Part shown: positions 36,401-48,877 of the stretch, one piece after another
Layout: the number at the start of each line of letters is the position of its first letter
Numbering within the stretch: position 1 is the stretch's first letter
Source: Balanoglossus misakiensis
Taxonomy: Eukaryota; Hemichordata
DNA: 64,000 nt
Reading direction: 5' to 3'
NCBI GenBank assembly: GCA_040954595.2
Contig: CM082597.2
Coordinates: 9,486,001 to 9,550,000, forward strand
Program-made: the position numbers and the translations under genes
Notes under the pieces: model-generated
Told to the model about the DNA's origin: nothing
Databases searched by the model: none
Seen by the model: only the letters and a program-made list of their open reading frames with translations

Positions 36401-39400
36401 TAGACCCTACTGATTAACACGCACTTGACAGTCTAACAGGACTGGGAGCCAGGATTCTAGGCACCCTGGAAATCAAACCAGTTTCAACGGACTTGGCAGC
36501 GTTAGGGTAAAAGTGTCTGTGCCATGTCCATACCCTCAACACGTAAAATCACTCTTTGGGTGGTGAAGTCGAGGTTTTTGTGTCTAGAATCTCATAATCA
36601 CCCAAAATGGTTTGATAATCAGGTGTCTGATTGATTATTGTATGTTACTAGGAGAGTGATGGAACCCTGGATTGCATCAGTATGGCAATTACATGTGCAT
36701 TTAATAAACGAGGAACACTGTTAGCTGTGGGGTGCAATGATGGAAGAATTGTATTGTGGGATTTCCTGACCAGAGGGATTGCTAAAATTATCAGTGCTCA
36801 TGTCCATCCAGTATGCTCACTAAGGTAAGCAATTTACTCCTTAGGAAATTCCAAGAGAATGAACTAATGTGTCATGGTAATACATTATTGACACTGATAC
36901 CTAAGCAAGGGAACACAACCACTGGAAGATGTTTCCAGTCATACTTCATGATTATTCATGTTACTTCATGTTCTGTTGGTAATCAATCTCTCCTATTATT
37001 TAATAAAAGAACATTTGAATAAATCACTCTTATAAGTAAATGTACTTGTAATACATACAATGATATATACTGCTTTTTTCATGGCATTACTCTTTACACC
37101 ATAAGCAGCTTCTATTTGATTACACTTTAACCCTCAGTGTATTGATGCTGCTGTCGACCTCCATTGTGAAGTCAACTGTAACCACATTTGACTTTATTTT
37201 TGTTATTGGTGGTTGTACTTGTAGCTGGAGTCGAAATGGTCACAAGTTACTTAGTGCATCAACAGACAACATGGTGTGTATATGGGACGTGATTACTGGA
37301 GAGTGTGATCAGAGATATCGATTTCCTTCACCTGTACTCAAAGTGCAGTTCAGTCCTAGAAATCAGTAAGTCGAACTCTTGACATTGTTGATCGTCTGCT
37401 ACATCAAATCTAGATAAATATAATCAGAACCTACTTCATTTCTTTAACAACACCCTCATCACTGTACACCCAATGTGTGTTATGGTGCCCCTACCTGATT
37501 TTTTTAGGTATCACAATGAATCAAGCTGAATTTGGATAAATACTTGTGATGTCTATGTTTAGTTTTGTTCAATAGAATACAATTGTTATGAATTAAAACC
37601 TCGGGTATTCATATCATCGCCCAGGTTACACTGTTAAAGTCAGCAGAGCTCTTTTGACCGACAGGTCACTTGTTTTTTGGAAAGGTTCACACACCCTTGT
37701 AACAGAGATAAGGGTGTTTGTACACTTGTGTAACTGGGCTTCTCAAACTTCTACTACAGAGGTGGGGGGGGGGGATAGAGCTGGTACTGGATGTGATAGA
37801 CATAGGGGCTGCTACGGACCTGTCTTTTACATCCATGCAACAGCCAAATTTTTATGTCTGCGTAACAGTACATTTGGTACATAGCTGTGTTACAGCCAGT
37901 ATTTTGCCATGGCTATCACATGTACTTTAGTCCAGGCTGGAAGATGTTGTGTAGCTCATAGGTCTGGTATATATGTACATCCTTGTCTGTGTATTTCCTT
38001 GTCGTATTTTTAGCAGTCGAAAACATGGGTGGAATTCATTTTTATCAGTGAAGCCAGATATTGACTGCAAATTACAATTTTTTCAGGAAAATGTTGTTAG
38101 TGTGTCCCATGAAACAAGCACCAGTTGTTGTTGATCAGAATGGAAGCTACAATGTACTACCCTTAGATGATGATGTAAGTACCTTAACCCTAATGCTACT
38201 GGGTGTCATATCTGTTTAGAGTGTCAAGTCCCTTAAAATACGTATTTGCCACTTTTTCTTCTAAAACGTATTTTGACTGTCTTGACATGGCTCTCATACG
38301 TACTTAGACACACTTTTCTGCGTACACATTACCAGTACACTTGAGAAATGCTTTGTTTGCCAAAGTTTTACCTACATGTATTTCCAAGTTTGGGCCACAT
38401 GGTAACCCATACACTGTCACATTGAAGCTTGGATCACTTTCATTTGGGACACAATCTTTTCCTTGGCTGCATCAAAAACATGCCATGAAAATGCTGTAGG
38501 GCAACCTGAGATATGTTCAACTGCTCTGATTTCTACCATTGAATGTCCCATTGCTTTTTTATCCACAGAGATTCATACATGTAAGTGACCAATTTACAAT
38601 TGACACGAGTGCTTACCTGCTGCAGTATGATAAACAAAACAGTTTTTCTTCCAAAAAGGAAAACACTTTCCTCCATAACCTCTAGCTACCTACCTAAAAG
38701 GTATTGGTGGTTAATTGACAGAGGTCACAGTCATAAAGGTATCTGCATGTGACCGATTCAACACCAGAGGGCGCAGTATATGAACTATTCCATATGAAAT
38801 GCAGCTCCACAGACAAGACAACTGGCATGCAGATAAAGGTGTTTTGCTTTTCAGGAGAAACGCAACTTTATTTATCATATTGTAACAGGAACACACTGAA
38901 CTGTGAACCTTAGTTGACCGCTTATGAAACCCTGTAATTCGTCGCTGTGCCTTGCTAATTTTTGTCTTTTTGTCAACATAGTCTGATATGAACATAGTGG
39001 CAGCGTTTGATAGAAGAGGTGAACACATCTACATGGGCAATGCCAAGGGAAAGGTAAACTTCTTGAAATTCACTGTGTCTCTGCCGGTGTCTGTGCTTAT
39101 TATTACAATGCTAAGACGCTGAATACTGTAAAATGGGTATTTTTAGCTAGTATACTTTAACTTCTGTAAAACACTTTATTTTCGCGAGCAATAAATTTTC
39201 GCCAAATACGCGAGAGCCAAAATAGCGTGAAAATAAAAAGTCGCGTAAAATGTTTTTGAAGATAACGATGCAGTGAATGAAATAAGAGAACACGAAAATT
39301 AATACTTGCGAAACAGTGGCCTCTCTCGATATCGCGAAAATTTCAACTCGCGAAAATAAAGTGTTTTACAGTAACAAGTGTGTTTGGTGATTTAAAATGC

Positions 39401-42400
39401 TGCTATTGTTCTCATAATCCAATCTGGCAGCTAGTAAAAACATTCCATTTTTGTGCCAGACTATGTCATTCTATCCACTACTTTAATTGTTGTTTATTCT
39501 GACCTAGTAACATTTTGTCCAATAAAAAGTATGTGTAATGACAATCTGTCTTGAATGTTAATGTCAATGACAAAAGTATTGGTATATATTTTGTAGATCT
39601 GTGTGATTGAGACCAAGACATTGGAATTAGTAGCTTCATTCCGTGTGACTACGGGTACTAGTAACACCACTGCAATCAAATCCATAGAGTTTGCGAGGAG
39701 GGGAAAGTAAGTACACACAAAACATCTGCTAGAATAGACCAAGATAGTGCAGACCTAGTCTCGGTTACCCAGACCCATCTGCCTCTTCTGCATGATGGTT
39801 GCACCCTTAAACATAAAAAAAAACATGCTGAGAAGTGCTAGACCTGCTAAAATTGTCTACAAATTGAAAAGAGAGAGAGAAGTTTGGTAAATAGTCTTCT
39901 AATATCGTCATATCATAATATCAAATGTTATAAATGTCGACCATCATGCATCCCTTTTGTCTCAAGTCGGCCATCTTTGCCCGGAGATTCGTCTATGGTG
40001 TTTCCCCAGACCCTCTTTTTGGAGTGCCCAACGGAAGAAGCAGAGGGCTCTGGTTAACCAAGACTAGTGCTGACCAAGATAACCTCTCCTGAAGTTAGTG
40101 CAAAGTCTTGGCTAACCCATTCTGAATGCTATAATGGAGACATTTTGCATAAGCCAGGTGTTACTGTTAGATTATTCTCATGCCAAAATCTGTTCTAAGA
40201 AAGCTTTTTCATGTGATTCATGTGGTACTGACAGACTTGTAACATTGAGATTGCTACCAGTCAAGAAGGAAGGCTAGTCAGATATTTGATCCTGGTCTGA
40301 TTTGTTACCTGTGTGAAATCTGCCTACATGTTACTTTACTTCTTAGCACCACTGTCAGATACAGGTGTAAGAATATTCCTTTGTCCATTCCTCAGCAATT
40401 GATCACCTCTCAGAAACCACTGTTCATACAACATTGCTATTCAGTTTACTACAGGTCCTTAGATTGGATAAATTAAAATTATGATAAATCTGCAATGTTG
40501 CATTTTGGGGTAATTTTGCTATTTTTGCAATATAAAATTCTCAGCATCAACTTGTCTGATTGCTTTGTACAGTTGTAATAGGATGACATTTTAGCTTCAT
40601 TTTGTTATATCTGTATACAGCAATAAAGGTGTTTGTATAGGCTGAAATCATATTGAACACCTATTGCCTGGCCATGAGGGCCATAGCGGCCGTTTATTAC
40701 ACCCGAGGGGCTGTGAGTTACCAGAATCACATGCTATTTCCCGTAGGCCGAGGGAAATAGCATATGATTCTGGTAACTCACAGTCACGAGGGGGTGAAAA
40801 CGGCTGCTATGGCCCGAATATAGGCCAGGCTATAGGTGTTTTATAATAAACCTCATGCTAACAGTTGGGAAAATCTTGCAATTTTCTCTTGAGGCTGGCA
40901 GACGACATCTTCAGCGGTGGCCATTGTGTCAGACAACGCGACGCTGATTGACGTGACCACGTTGGTCACGTGACCGGTTTATATTTTTTCTGCTATTTCC
41001 CTAGCGGTTCATAGTCGATTCTATTTTCCTATCACGTGACGGATTCTGGCGAATCACGACACAGTATTAGCATGAGGTATATTATAAAGAAAACTATTGT
41101 GTTTGAGTACACTGCAACAAGAACTACAGCAATGTCAGCTACCGTTCTTGGGTCTATGTAAGGAGCATGTTAGGCTAGGCACAGTGACCTACATGCACAC
41201 CTGCCGCATGTCCATGTATAATTCTTGTATGGGGATTCTTTACTATCAATCACGTGATCTGGTCATGTGACCCACGGCTTTGTCATTTCCAGGTGACGGG
41301 CAAGCAATATTTCGGCATCCAGTGAAAGTTTTTCCGAGTTTGTTATTTCTTTAGAACCGCAGACAGGTAACATGTATCAGGCATGGTGCCTCATCAGCCT
41401 CACAGCATTTTGTCTGCACAGACTTTGTCTGCACCACATTGCTGAAGTTGCCTGTCATCTGAAAATTTAAATGCCAACGTAACTATAACTGAGCACATCT
41501 GACGTCATGTGATATCGAAGAATAGCCTGTTTCCTAGATAACAGAGAAAGTATAAAATGTAAGTGCCAAACCCTTTTGTGGTGACCTTTGACCTGTATAC
41601 ATCTCTCTTCAGTTGTTTCCTGGTGAACTCAGCCGATCGAATCATCCGTGTCTATGAAGGTGGTGAAGTTCTTGCCTGTGGTAAAGATGGAGAACCTGAA
41701 CCAATACAGAAATTACAAGATTTAGTGAATAGGACACCATGGAAAAAATGCTGCTTTTCAGGAGATGGTGAATATATTGTGGCAGGTAACTGATGTTTGT
41801 AACATATGTTGTTGGTTTCCTGTGCTATGATTGATTGAACATTGTCATAAGGTCCATTTTGTGCTTATACATGATTTAAGAATGTTATATGTTTATAATA
41901 ATAATAATAATAATAATATTGATTTCTTATATAGCGCAGTACATAGTACATCTCAATGCGCTTGACAGTTTCTTCCCCCCCCCCCCCCATGACCTAATTA
42001 TTCCATTCAACTCCCTGAGGAGCAAACAACAGCTCACATGTACAGCCGTTATATCAGCGCAGCAGAGCTAAACATACACACGTAGCAATCTCTGTCCTAC
42101 CAGGTACCCATTACTCCTGAGTGGGGAGAAGTAAAGTGCCTTGCCAAAGGACACAACTCTACAGCCATAAAAACAGCAGTAAAATCTGATCCTTAAGCCA
42201 TCAATTTCTGCTTCCATTTGTAGGCTCAGCAAGACAGCATGCACTGTATATCTGGGAGAAAGGCATTGGTAACTTGGTGAAGATACTTCATGGTACAAGG
42301 GGAGAATTGCTGCTAGATGTTGTGTGGCATCCAGTGCGACCAATCATAGCATCCGTATCAAGTGGTGTTGTCTCAGTATGGGCGCAGAATCAAGTGGTGA

Positions 42401-45400
42401 GTACTCTTCCAGAGGGACATTCACAAAGTCTCCACAGTCTACAATTGATGGTTCTGGGCATTAGGAATTTACATGTACATAATGCAATGTTTTTGGTGAA
42501 GGCACAAGTTTCATGGTTCTTGCATTTAACCCTAATGCTACTGGGTGTCATATCTGTTAAGAGTGTCAAGTCCCTTAAAATATGTATTTGCCACTTTTCC
42601 TTTTAAAACGTATCATACGTACTTAGACACAATTGGCAGTCTGAGCCCCCTCGAAAAATGTACCAAATCGTACTGGTTTGCACTGGTTTGGTTTGAGGGT
42701 CTTGTATAGGCCCTACTGAATAACACACACTTGGCAGTCTAACGGGCCTGGGAGCCAGGATTCTAGGCACCCTGGAAATCAAACCAGTTTCAACTGACTT
42801 GGCAGCGTTAGGGTTAATGCATAGCAACACATCTTATATTCAAGACTAATATTTCGTCTTGTTCATTGCAGGAAAATTGGAGTGCATTTGCCCCGGATTT
42901 CAAAGAATTAGACGAGAACGTTGAATATGAAGAAAAGGAGAATGAATTTGACATTGAGGATGAAGACAAATCAGTTGAAGATCCAATTGGTGAGATGTTT
43001 AGTTGCTTCTTCACAGTTTTTCTTGTCCTGTTTGAATCTTTGTTTTCTTGATCTGTATGGTTTTTTTTTCTGTTTTGAAATTACTGTTTTTATCTTGTCA
43101 AAAAGTCTATAATCAGAGGTGTAGCTAAGCGGAATATTAGTTGGCAATATTTCATGTATGTGGTGGAATGGGAAGGGATGGCAAACCGTAGTAGCCAGTT
43201 GCTTTTGCCAGCTGCTGCATATTATCTACTTTCCTGCTACAATGGGATATATCTTTCCGATTGCTTCTGTTGTGGAAAATGTGTCACTTTTTTCACGACT
43301 CGGGACTAGCGTAGCAATTCTCACTCCAGACAGTGACATAATTGGGTACATATAAAGTTGGGTGATTCAATTGAACAGTGAGAGCAAGAAGCTCGGGTGA
43401 TACTTCAAACAAAAAGTGCCAACAAATTCTACTGAATGAGGAAGGGTTGTCTGAACACCATAAATGCAGCTGTTCTGTGTATAAACATACCATGAGCATT
43501 GTTCCCATTTGTTCAGTGAAACCCTGCCAACCAATACGTGTCATAAGTTACTTGGTGATGCAAAGTAATGATGAAATGTTCGCCATGATGTTCAGTGTAA
43601 TGCAAAGTAACAACCATATTGTTTGCAATGATGTAAAATTGTAGCAGATGGACAGTACCAGCTAATGATCATAAGTAGTGTCACACTATTCATATTCATA
43701 TTATATTCATTTAATGTCAACTCTGATAGATTCCAACACACTGGAAGATGAAGAAGTAGATGTTACAAGTGTGGACCCAATTGCTGCATTCATGAGCAGG
43801 TCTGATAATAGAGTTTATTGAACCTAACACGCACCGTTTGATTTTTAAAAACAGCTGTCTATTGGTTATTATTAATTTACATGTACTAGATCATGTTTAT
43901 TACATTGTTCCTACATTTACCCAGATGGCTGTAACCATTAGTGAATTGGTGGCAACATCTTACAGACTAGAAGAACAACTTATAGAACAAAATGTCACCA
44001 ATGAAACAAATATTTCCTTATGTGATATAAGTGTATTATAAAAATTACGTTCCAGACATCTGTTGTTTCATTTATTGTCTCAGCCTGTAAGATCCTTCTT
44101 TTATCAATAATTTCAACTAAATTAAGGAACACAGTAACAAACACGATCTTGTAAATAATCAATGTGTAACTGCATCTCAACATCAATTGTTTTTCACAAA
44201 AGCTGTAATTATGCCAGCTCTGATTCAGGCACTTTACGTGTAAGTGAGGACGCAGATGAAATCTAACACCCAGAGAGGATCTTTCAGCCATGGTCAGGTC
44301 ATGTGAATTATGCTGATGTTCTCTCTTGTCAATGATGAATTGGACTGGCAGTCACAAGTTAATACAGTTGTACCTTTAATTAAAAAAAAAAATTGTGCCA
44401 CATGCATTTATGGATACTAGTATTCAGATTCACAAGTTACAACAGCAGACAATATTGACTTGTATCAGTATTAACAATTATCATACATGCAACGCCTGTA
44501 TTTAACACTTTCTATTGTTCTCGCCCCGAAGATATTATACGGTATTTCACAATGTGAAAATATCGCGTCCGTGTCTCGGCGCGACAGTTCGCTGCGCACG
44601 CGAGTGACACACGGGGCATAGGACTCTAGTGGAGAGGGGTGTTGTAAAATTCGGTTATTAGAAGCTGTAATAAAGTTTTCAAAGCTGGCGGTTTTGTCAT
44701 GTTGAATGCATCATTTTTAGTTCTTCGAAATTCTCAATGCAAAATAATTGTTAACATGATATTTTGAAAAAGAACGTAGACAATTTTATTTAGAATGCGG
44801 ATGTGCCCATCGTAATGAAAGCTGCCAACCCCCTTAAAATGATACTACGGCCCACACGTCATACGTCACAACATGGCTACTGCCGTGATCCCAGGGCGCC
44901 CGGTTCAAATTTGAAATTGTTTTTCTCGGCGCATTTTCGCAAATCGCACTGTTTTATAGGTAGGCATGTATGATAAAGGGGTTATTACACTAATTTTGGT
45001 CGATAACGCGACGCATTCTCGTGATGTCTGTATTTTGACTCGTTGCGAAGCGCAACTCGTCAAAATACGGACATCACTCGAATACGACGCGTTATCGACC
45101 AAAATTCGTGTAATAACCCCTAAACATTACACTAATATCGTTTTGACCATCTCGCAATGTTTACTGACTGATCTCTGCTCATGATAAAGGTAGAACGCCT
45201 GTCAGGACAGATTTTTCTCCAGACCTTTCAAAAATGTGGTATATTGAAGTAAAAATATTGATAGTGATGAATATCAAGTGGGTCAGTCCAACCACAGTCC
45301 ATCTGTGGAATTTGCAGCTGGTGCTTGTAGATAATGTATTCATGAGGTGTGAAAAGTATTTGACAAGACCCAGCCTCTGATAAAAGGTCGTCTGTGTACG

Positions 45401-48042
45401 TCCGAAACGTTAGGAAGAATTAAAAGATTGTTTGGAAAGTAGCAGATGGTCTTGTCAAATACTTTTCACACCTCATAAAAATATTGTTAACTGTGTTGGT
45501 TCCATAAAAAATACTATCTTAAATTTTCTCCATAAACTGTAAAATGGGAAATTTTCGCAAACAATAAATGTTCGCGAACTTCGTGATGGCCCAAAAAACG
45601 CGATAATATATAATTGCAAAGATAACAATGTGTACAATAATATGTTTTTCAAATATAAGAGAATGCGAAAATTAATCTTCACGGAATAGTGGCCTCTATT
45701 GATATCTCTTGAAATCTAGAAAACTTCCTTTCGCAAAAATTTCCTGTTTTACAGTAGCTACAAATGTAACACATAGATTGACGCCCATTTTGAATTTCAA
45801 ATTTGAGATAATGTTGCTCTTATTCAAAATTTGGTCTGTGATCCCTAAATATTATTCTCAACTTTAAGAAAGAATAGTTTAAAGTTTAAGGCTCTGATTT
45901 TCATGGAACATACTACCTTAACAAACATTAACTGATATTGTTGATCTCTGGTCATCTGAACTCATTACTAAAATGTTCATTGTTCGATGACAGTGATGAG
46001 GAGAATGAAGATGTAGAGGCATTGGTGTATCTGCCAATCTCACCTGAAGTTGATGAACCTGAAGAAGGTGGCTGGACGCAACCTTCGGACCCAGTAAGTA
46101 GAATTAACAGTCTCTCTCTCTCTTGTACCAGTGCTGCCCAACAGTAGCAAAAACACTCTCTCTTCAAAGACTTGAAACTTCAATTTCATATACAATGTAA
46201 CTTATTTTTAATCCTCATATTTCTCAGACGGATGAGGCCAGCATAACGGCACAACAACAGGTTAAAAGAGCAGCATCAGTTGATCCACCAACGCCATCAC
46301 CAAAGAAGAAAAAAGTCAGAACAGTGGATATTGAACTGGATGGTGCACCTATTGATGGTATGTTTACATTGGAATTACATGCCTTAACCCTTTCATCCCC
46401 AGTTCCCTCTATAGGGGTCCAACTTTACTCTAGTAAACAATAGATTTGGACCAAACCATGGTGATGAAAGGGTTAATTCAATAATAGCGACACCTTCACA
46501 TTGAAAGTGATTTTTGCCATGATTGAGACAGAATATCCCCGACAAGTGTGAGAAATATGATCCCAGGTCCTTGGTGTGTGAGATTATTTTTCTCACACGG
46601 TCACAAATTAGCCAAATTCGTTAAAAACATTGAATAAATGACTCTGTAACTGTCGTCTGGGCATGTTGTAGTCTCTGTCCCTGTAATACACATCGCGCCA
46701 TTGGATAACTTTTAGCGCGCGTTTGCAAATGAAGGCTTTTTCAACCAATCAGCGTTCGCCTCATATACAGCTTTCGATTCAGCGAGAGTGTGAGAACAAA
46801 TTGTTCTCACACTCTGTTCTCACACTCCCAGCGTGCCAGGAGTGTGAGAACAGCTGTTCTATTTAGTGTGTGTACAGCCCACATGCCATTGGCAGCTTAT
46901 GGGTCAGTCAGTGTTTGCCTGTTGATCTCTCTATGTCTGTATATTTTCAAATCAAGGTGAAGAATTCAATAGTATATTCTTTGGGTAATTTTTGGTCAAA
47001 ACTCTTTCTCAGAACCCTCTACCCTAATTGCTTTTACTTCGATTTGAAGGTTCCTGGGTGTGTTCTCATGATGATTTTAATTTAAAACCTATAATGAAGA
47101 AAGTGTCAATGATTTGTGGGGGCAATATCTTGAATTTTGGGGGCATATTTGATTTTTAAAAATTACATTTCTAAATGGGACCACCGTGTCCTTGACGCGA
47201 TTTTTAAATTTCTGGAATTTTTCGACTGTACTGATATTCTTTTTTGTCATAAATAAGTGTTTTCGTGATATACTATCAGGCAATATCATTTAATACACAA
47301 TTAAAAGCATATCTGAGATTATTTAAAGCTTAAAAACTTGTTATTCAGTTGCAACTCATGGGGCTTTAATCAGATTGATTTGACCTCAACCCATTCCGTC
47401 CCCTATAAGAAAGTGTAGAGACTGCAAATAGGCAACAGACAATGTTATAACACACCATGCAGAGAACCCTCGATCGTGATTCGTCAATACGCCGTCATGT
47501 GACCTTAGTCATTTCGAACTGTTCCCTAGGGCATCAGTTTGATCGGTTTCTGCCCGGTACTGTTGCCTGGATGTGGTGTGTGTCGTGTTTGGTGTGTTAT
47601 AAAACACATGATTACTGACATATCTGGGCAATAGTGTATTTTTGATGACCTCGGGACTGCCAGTCACACCAAAACAGTCTGTTTTAGTTGTGACTAGCAG
47701 CGCCCTCGGTCATCAAAATACACTGGCTGGTTTAATAATGTAATATTGATACAATAATATTGCCTTTCAATTTCAATGGCTGGTTTAATAATGTAATATT
47801 GATACAATAATATTGCCTTTCAATTTCTCTCTTTCTTAGAAATTCATCCTCTTCTGAATTCCAAAGGGGACAGCAAATCCCGGAAAAAGAATGCTCAAAG
47901 GCAAAGTGGAAGAAGTAGCAAGAAAGATGGAAAACTGAAATCAAAGGACAGATCCAAATCTCGAGAATCACATAGACAAACTGAGAATAGATTTGACGGA
48001 ACTGATATCACATCAAAGGAAGACGTTCAAAATGAAACCTAG
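33420..48042 (+). CDS. RBBP5: Retinoblastoma-binding protein 5, COMPASS/MLL core WD40 subunit
   Basis: Fourteen coding exons: 33420-33438, 33526-33551, 36652-36824, 37225-37365, 38087-38174, 38982-39053, 39597-39706, 41613-41785, 42224-42396, 42872-42989, 43730-43799, 45994-46093, 46228-46357, 47840-48042. They total 1596 nt and code for 531 residues (human about 538), with every junction in phase and GT/AG bounded. It starts [16 protein letters not shown] seven-bladed WD40 propeller spans about 20-325 ([36 protein letters not shown]). Then come the hinge [20 protein letters not shown] (326-), the acidic DIEDEDKS that contacts ASH2L in the human complex, and [10 protein letters not shown] at about 372-381, the WDR5-binding motif. 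A basic KKKK tract and a Lys/Ser-rich tail end the protein. Role: nuclear scaffold for H3K4 methylation by SET1/MLL enzymes. Exon 2 is only 26 nt. The tail is less conserved than the propeller. Confidence 0.98.
34057..34640. mobile_element. LINE-tail-like repeat, split by a TTAA element
   Basis: ATAATAATAGTAGTGATTTC then TTCTATAGCAC, and downstream GGAGAGCAAACAACAACTCA then CATG, match the layout of the repeat at 41,898-42,200 (AATAATATTGATTTCTTATA then TAGCGC; GGAGCAAACAACAGCTCACA then TG). The copy is interrupted at TTAA by the element at 34,174-34,561. Tails of this kind are typical of CR1/L2-like elements and derived SINEs. Confidence 0.55.
34174..34561. mobile_element. TTAA-flanked element (AGGGGAAATC ends), nested
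   Basis: TTAA at 34,170-34,173 and 34,562-34,565. Ends AGGGGAAATC and GATTTCCCCT are inverted. 388 bp, noncoding, inserted inside the LINE-tail-like repeat in RBBP5 intron 2. Confidence 0.75.
34976..35044. repeat. Small inverted repeat CTGTCTTTCTCTTACC
   Basis: CTGTCTTTCTCTTACC pairs with GGTAAGAGAAAGGCAG across about 35 bp, in RBBP5 intron 2. Confidence 0.55.
35783..36507. mobile_element. TTAACCCTAA-type MITE, copy 1, carrying a nested element
   Basis: The left part (TTAATGCTACTGGGTGTCA...GTGTCAAGTCC) and right part (TACGTATTTGG...TGGCAGCGTTAGGG) match the intact 284-bp copy at 42,530-42,813. They are separated by the TTAA element at 35,830-36,245. The outer TTAA is intact on the left and mutated to GTAA on the right. 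Confidence 0.75.
35830..36245. mobile_element. TTAA-flanked element (GGCCAGGAAG ends) nested in a MITE
   Basis: TTAA at 35,826-35,829 and 36,246-36,249. Left GCCAGGAAGAAAAAAT then AATTGTTCATCG is mirrored by CGATGAACAATT then ATTTTTTCTTCCTGGC. 416 bp, with an A-run at 36,161-36,178 and a T-run at 35,891-35,905. Confidence 0.8.
38185..38321. mobile_element. TTAACCCTAA-type MITE, truncated copy
   Basis: Starts TAACCCTAATGCTACTGGGT and follows the 42,530 copy as far as CATACGTACTTAGACACAC, then stops. It lies just after exon 5 of RBBP5. Confidence 0.75.
39164..39372. mobile_element. ACTGTAAAACA MITE family, copy 3
   Basis: CTGTAAAACACTTTATTTTC then GCGAG at the left and CGCGAAAATAAAGTGTTTTA then CAG at the right. 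The internal ATACGCGAGAGCCAAAAT and GATAACGATGCAGTGAATGA blocks are shared with copies 1 and 2. RBBP5 intron 6. Confidence 0.85.
40656..40840. repeat. 185-bp near-perfect palindrome
   Basis: The left half AACACCTAT...GCCTGGCC, GCCATAGC, GTGAGTTACCAGAATCA, GCTATTTCCC pairs with the right half GGGAAATAGC, TGATTCTGGTAACTCAC, GCTATGGC, GGCCAGGC...ATAGGTGTT. A loop of about 10 bp at the centre. RBBP5 intron 7. Confidence 0.9.
41898..42200 (-). mobile_element. LINE/SINE-tail-like repeat
   Basis: Read on the minus strand it runs from GGCAAGGCACTTTACTTCTC to GCGCTATATAAGAAATCAAT and ends in (ATT)n, the tail type of CR1/L2-like elements. A C-run is at 41,976. Located before RBBP5 exon 9. Confidence 0.6.
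42530..42813. mobile_element. TTAACCCTAA-type MITE, intact copy
   Basis: TTAA at 42,526-42,529 and 42,814-42,817. Ends CCCTAATGCTAC and GCAGCGTTAGGG are imperfect inverted repeats. 284 bp. CCC-starting ends at TTAA fit piggyBac-type MITEs. Confidence 0.8.
44978..45120. repeat. 143-bp near-perfect palindrome
   Basis: GGGGTTATTACAC, AATTTTGGTCGATAACGCG, GATGTC, TATTTTGAC pair with GTCAAAATA, GACATC, CGCGTTATCGACCAAAATT, GTGTAATAACCCC. The centre reads TCGTTGCGAAGCGCAACTCG. RBBP5 intron 11. Confidence 0.9.
45342..45476. mobile_element. 135-bp element with 27-bp inverted ends
   Basis: ATGAGGTGTGAAAAGTATTT then GACAAGAC is mirrored by GTCTTGTC then AAATACTTTTCACACCTCAT. The inside contains CGTCCGAAACGTTAGG. 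Confidence 0.8.
45536..45758. mobile_element. ACTGTAAAACA MITE family, copy 4 (diverged)
   Basis: ACTGTAAAATGGGAAATTTT at the left, AAAATTTCCTGTTTTACAGT at the right, with GAGAATGCGAAAATTAATCT and GTGGCCTCTATTGATATC inside, as in the other copies. Confidence 0.7.
46388..46472. mobile_element. 85-bp TTAA-flanked MITE
   Basis: TTAA at 46,384-46,387 and 46,473-46,476. CCCTTTCATC...TTTGGTCC-type arms pair with GGACCAAA...GATGAAAGGG. RBBP5 intron 13. Confidence 0.75.
46793..46860. repeat. GTGTGAGAACA inverted/tandem cluster
   Basis: GAGTGTGAGAACA and TGTTCTCACACTC alternate four times in 70 bp, forming nested hairpins. Confidence 0.75.
47633..47724. repeat. 92-bp palindrome
   Basis: AGTGTATTTTTGATGACC, CTGC, AGTCACA, CCAAAACAG pair with CTGTTTTAG, TGTGACT, GCAG, GGTCATCAAAATACACT. 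It precedes the 53-bp tandem duplication in the last intron of RBBP5. Confidence 0.85.
47724..47829. repeat. 53-bp tandem duplication before the last RBBP5 exon
   Basis: TGGCTGGTTTAATAATGTAA...GCCTTTCAATTTC occurs twice at 53-bp spacing (47,724 and 47,777). It ends 10 bp before the acceptor of exon 14 and contributes the branch-point region. Confidence 0.9.
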
Positions 48043-48809
48043 AATTTGGATTTCTGACGTGGTAGACTGTATGTTGTAATATATTGAGGAGTGATTGTCA
48101 CATGTGGAAGACTACAAGTTGTTTTATGCTGAAGACTAGCAGTGGTTACGTGTAGAAGACAGACCTTCGTGGGAATATGCCATGTGTAGTTGGCACAACT
48201 GGAAAACTGGGTTCGTCATGTGTGCTGCCCTCTTGTAGTGCAGTGAATAACTTTGTGATGTGAAAATACCTGCAATGTTGTACTGCCCTCTAGTGGCAGG
48301 CCAAACTGATCCTGACTTTTATGTGAACATTTGTGGAATTCAACTGTATGTATCTGTACATTATGATCAATATGGGGATATTGCATAGATTCTAACTATA
48401 TGAATGAGTACATTCTGTTTTCCATCATAGGCTAGTGGGAAAATCTTGGTGTGTTTCCTAGCTGTAGAGTCAGACATATTTTTATCATTGTAGATTTTTC
48501 TGGCAGCAAATTTATTTGTCGTATGACAATGAGTAACTGAGCTGACAGGACACAAAAATGTGTTTCATAGTTGTGCATGTGCATTGATGTAGATAAAGGC
48601 CCATGTTTGTCATTTCGCAGTCCATTTTCTGAAATTTGCCGTACAAAAAAAAAAAAAATTGTGTACTGTAGTTCACCCAATTATTTTAACCATGTGCATA
48701 ACTCCATGTTAGTTGCATTCTTAGAATTACTGCAGATATTAGCAGTTACATGAAAGGGCTTTTTTGAAAGAGAATCTAGGTGTGGGACATTCAGCATTTC
48801 TGACATTGA

Positions 48810-48815
48810 AATAAA
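48810..48815 (+). terminator. RBBP5: Candidate RBBP5 polyadenylation signal
   Basis: AATAAA about 770 bp after the stop codon. The intervening sequence has no ORF of note and would be 3' untranslated region. Confidence 0.45.
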
Positions 48816-48877
48816 TTATTTTTAAGAAAATATTAAACATTTGCAGTGTGTTTAATTTTATATTGGTAGTGGTTATA

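Noticed and set aside
38711-39028. 105-codon minus-strand open frame over RBBP5 exon 6
   Set aside because: Antisense shadow of a conserved coding exon; no splice context of its own.
42068-42343. 91-codon minus-strand open frame
   Set aside because: Half lies in a LINE-tail repeat and half is antisense to RBBP5 exon 9.
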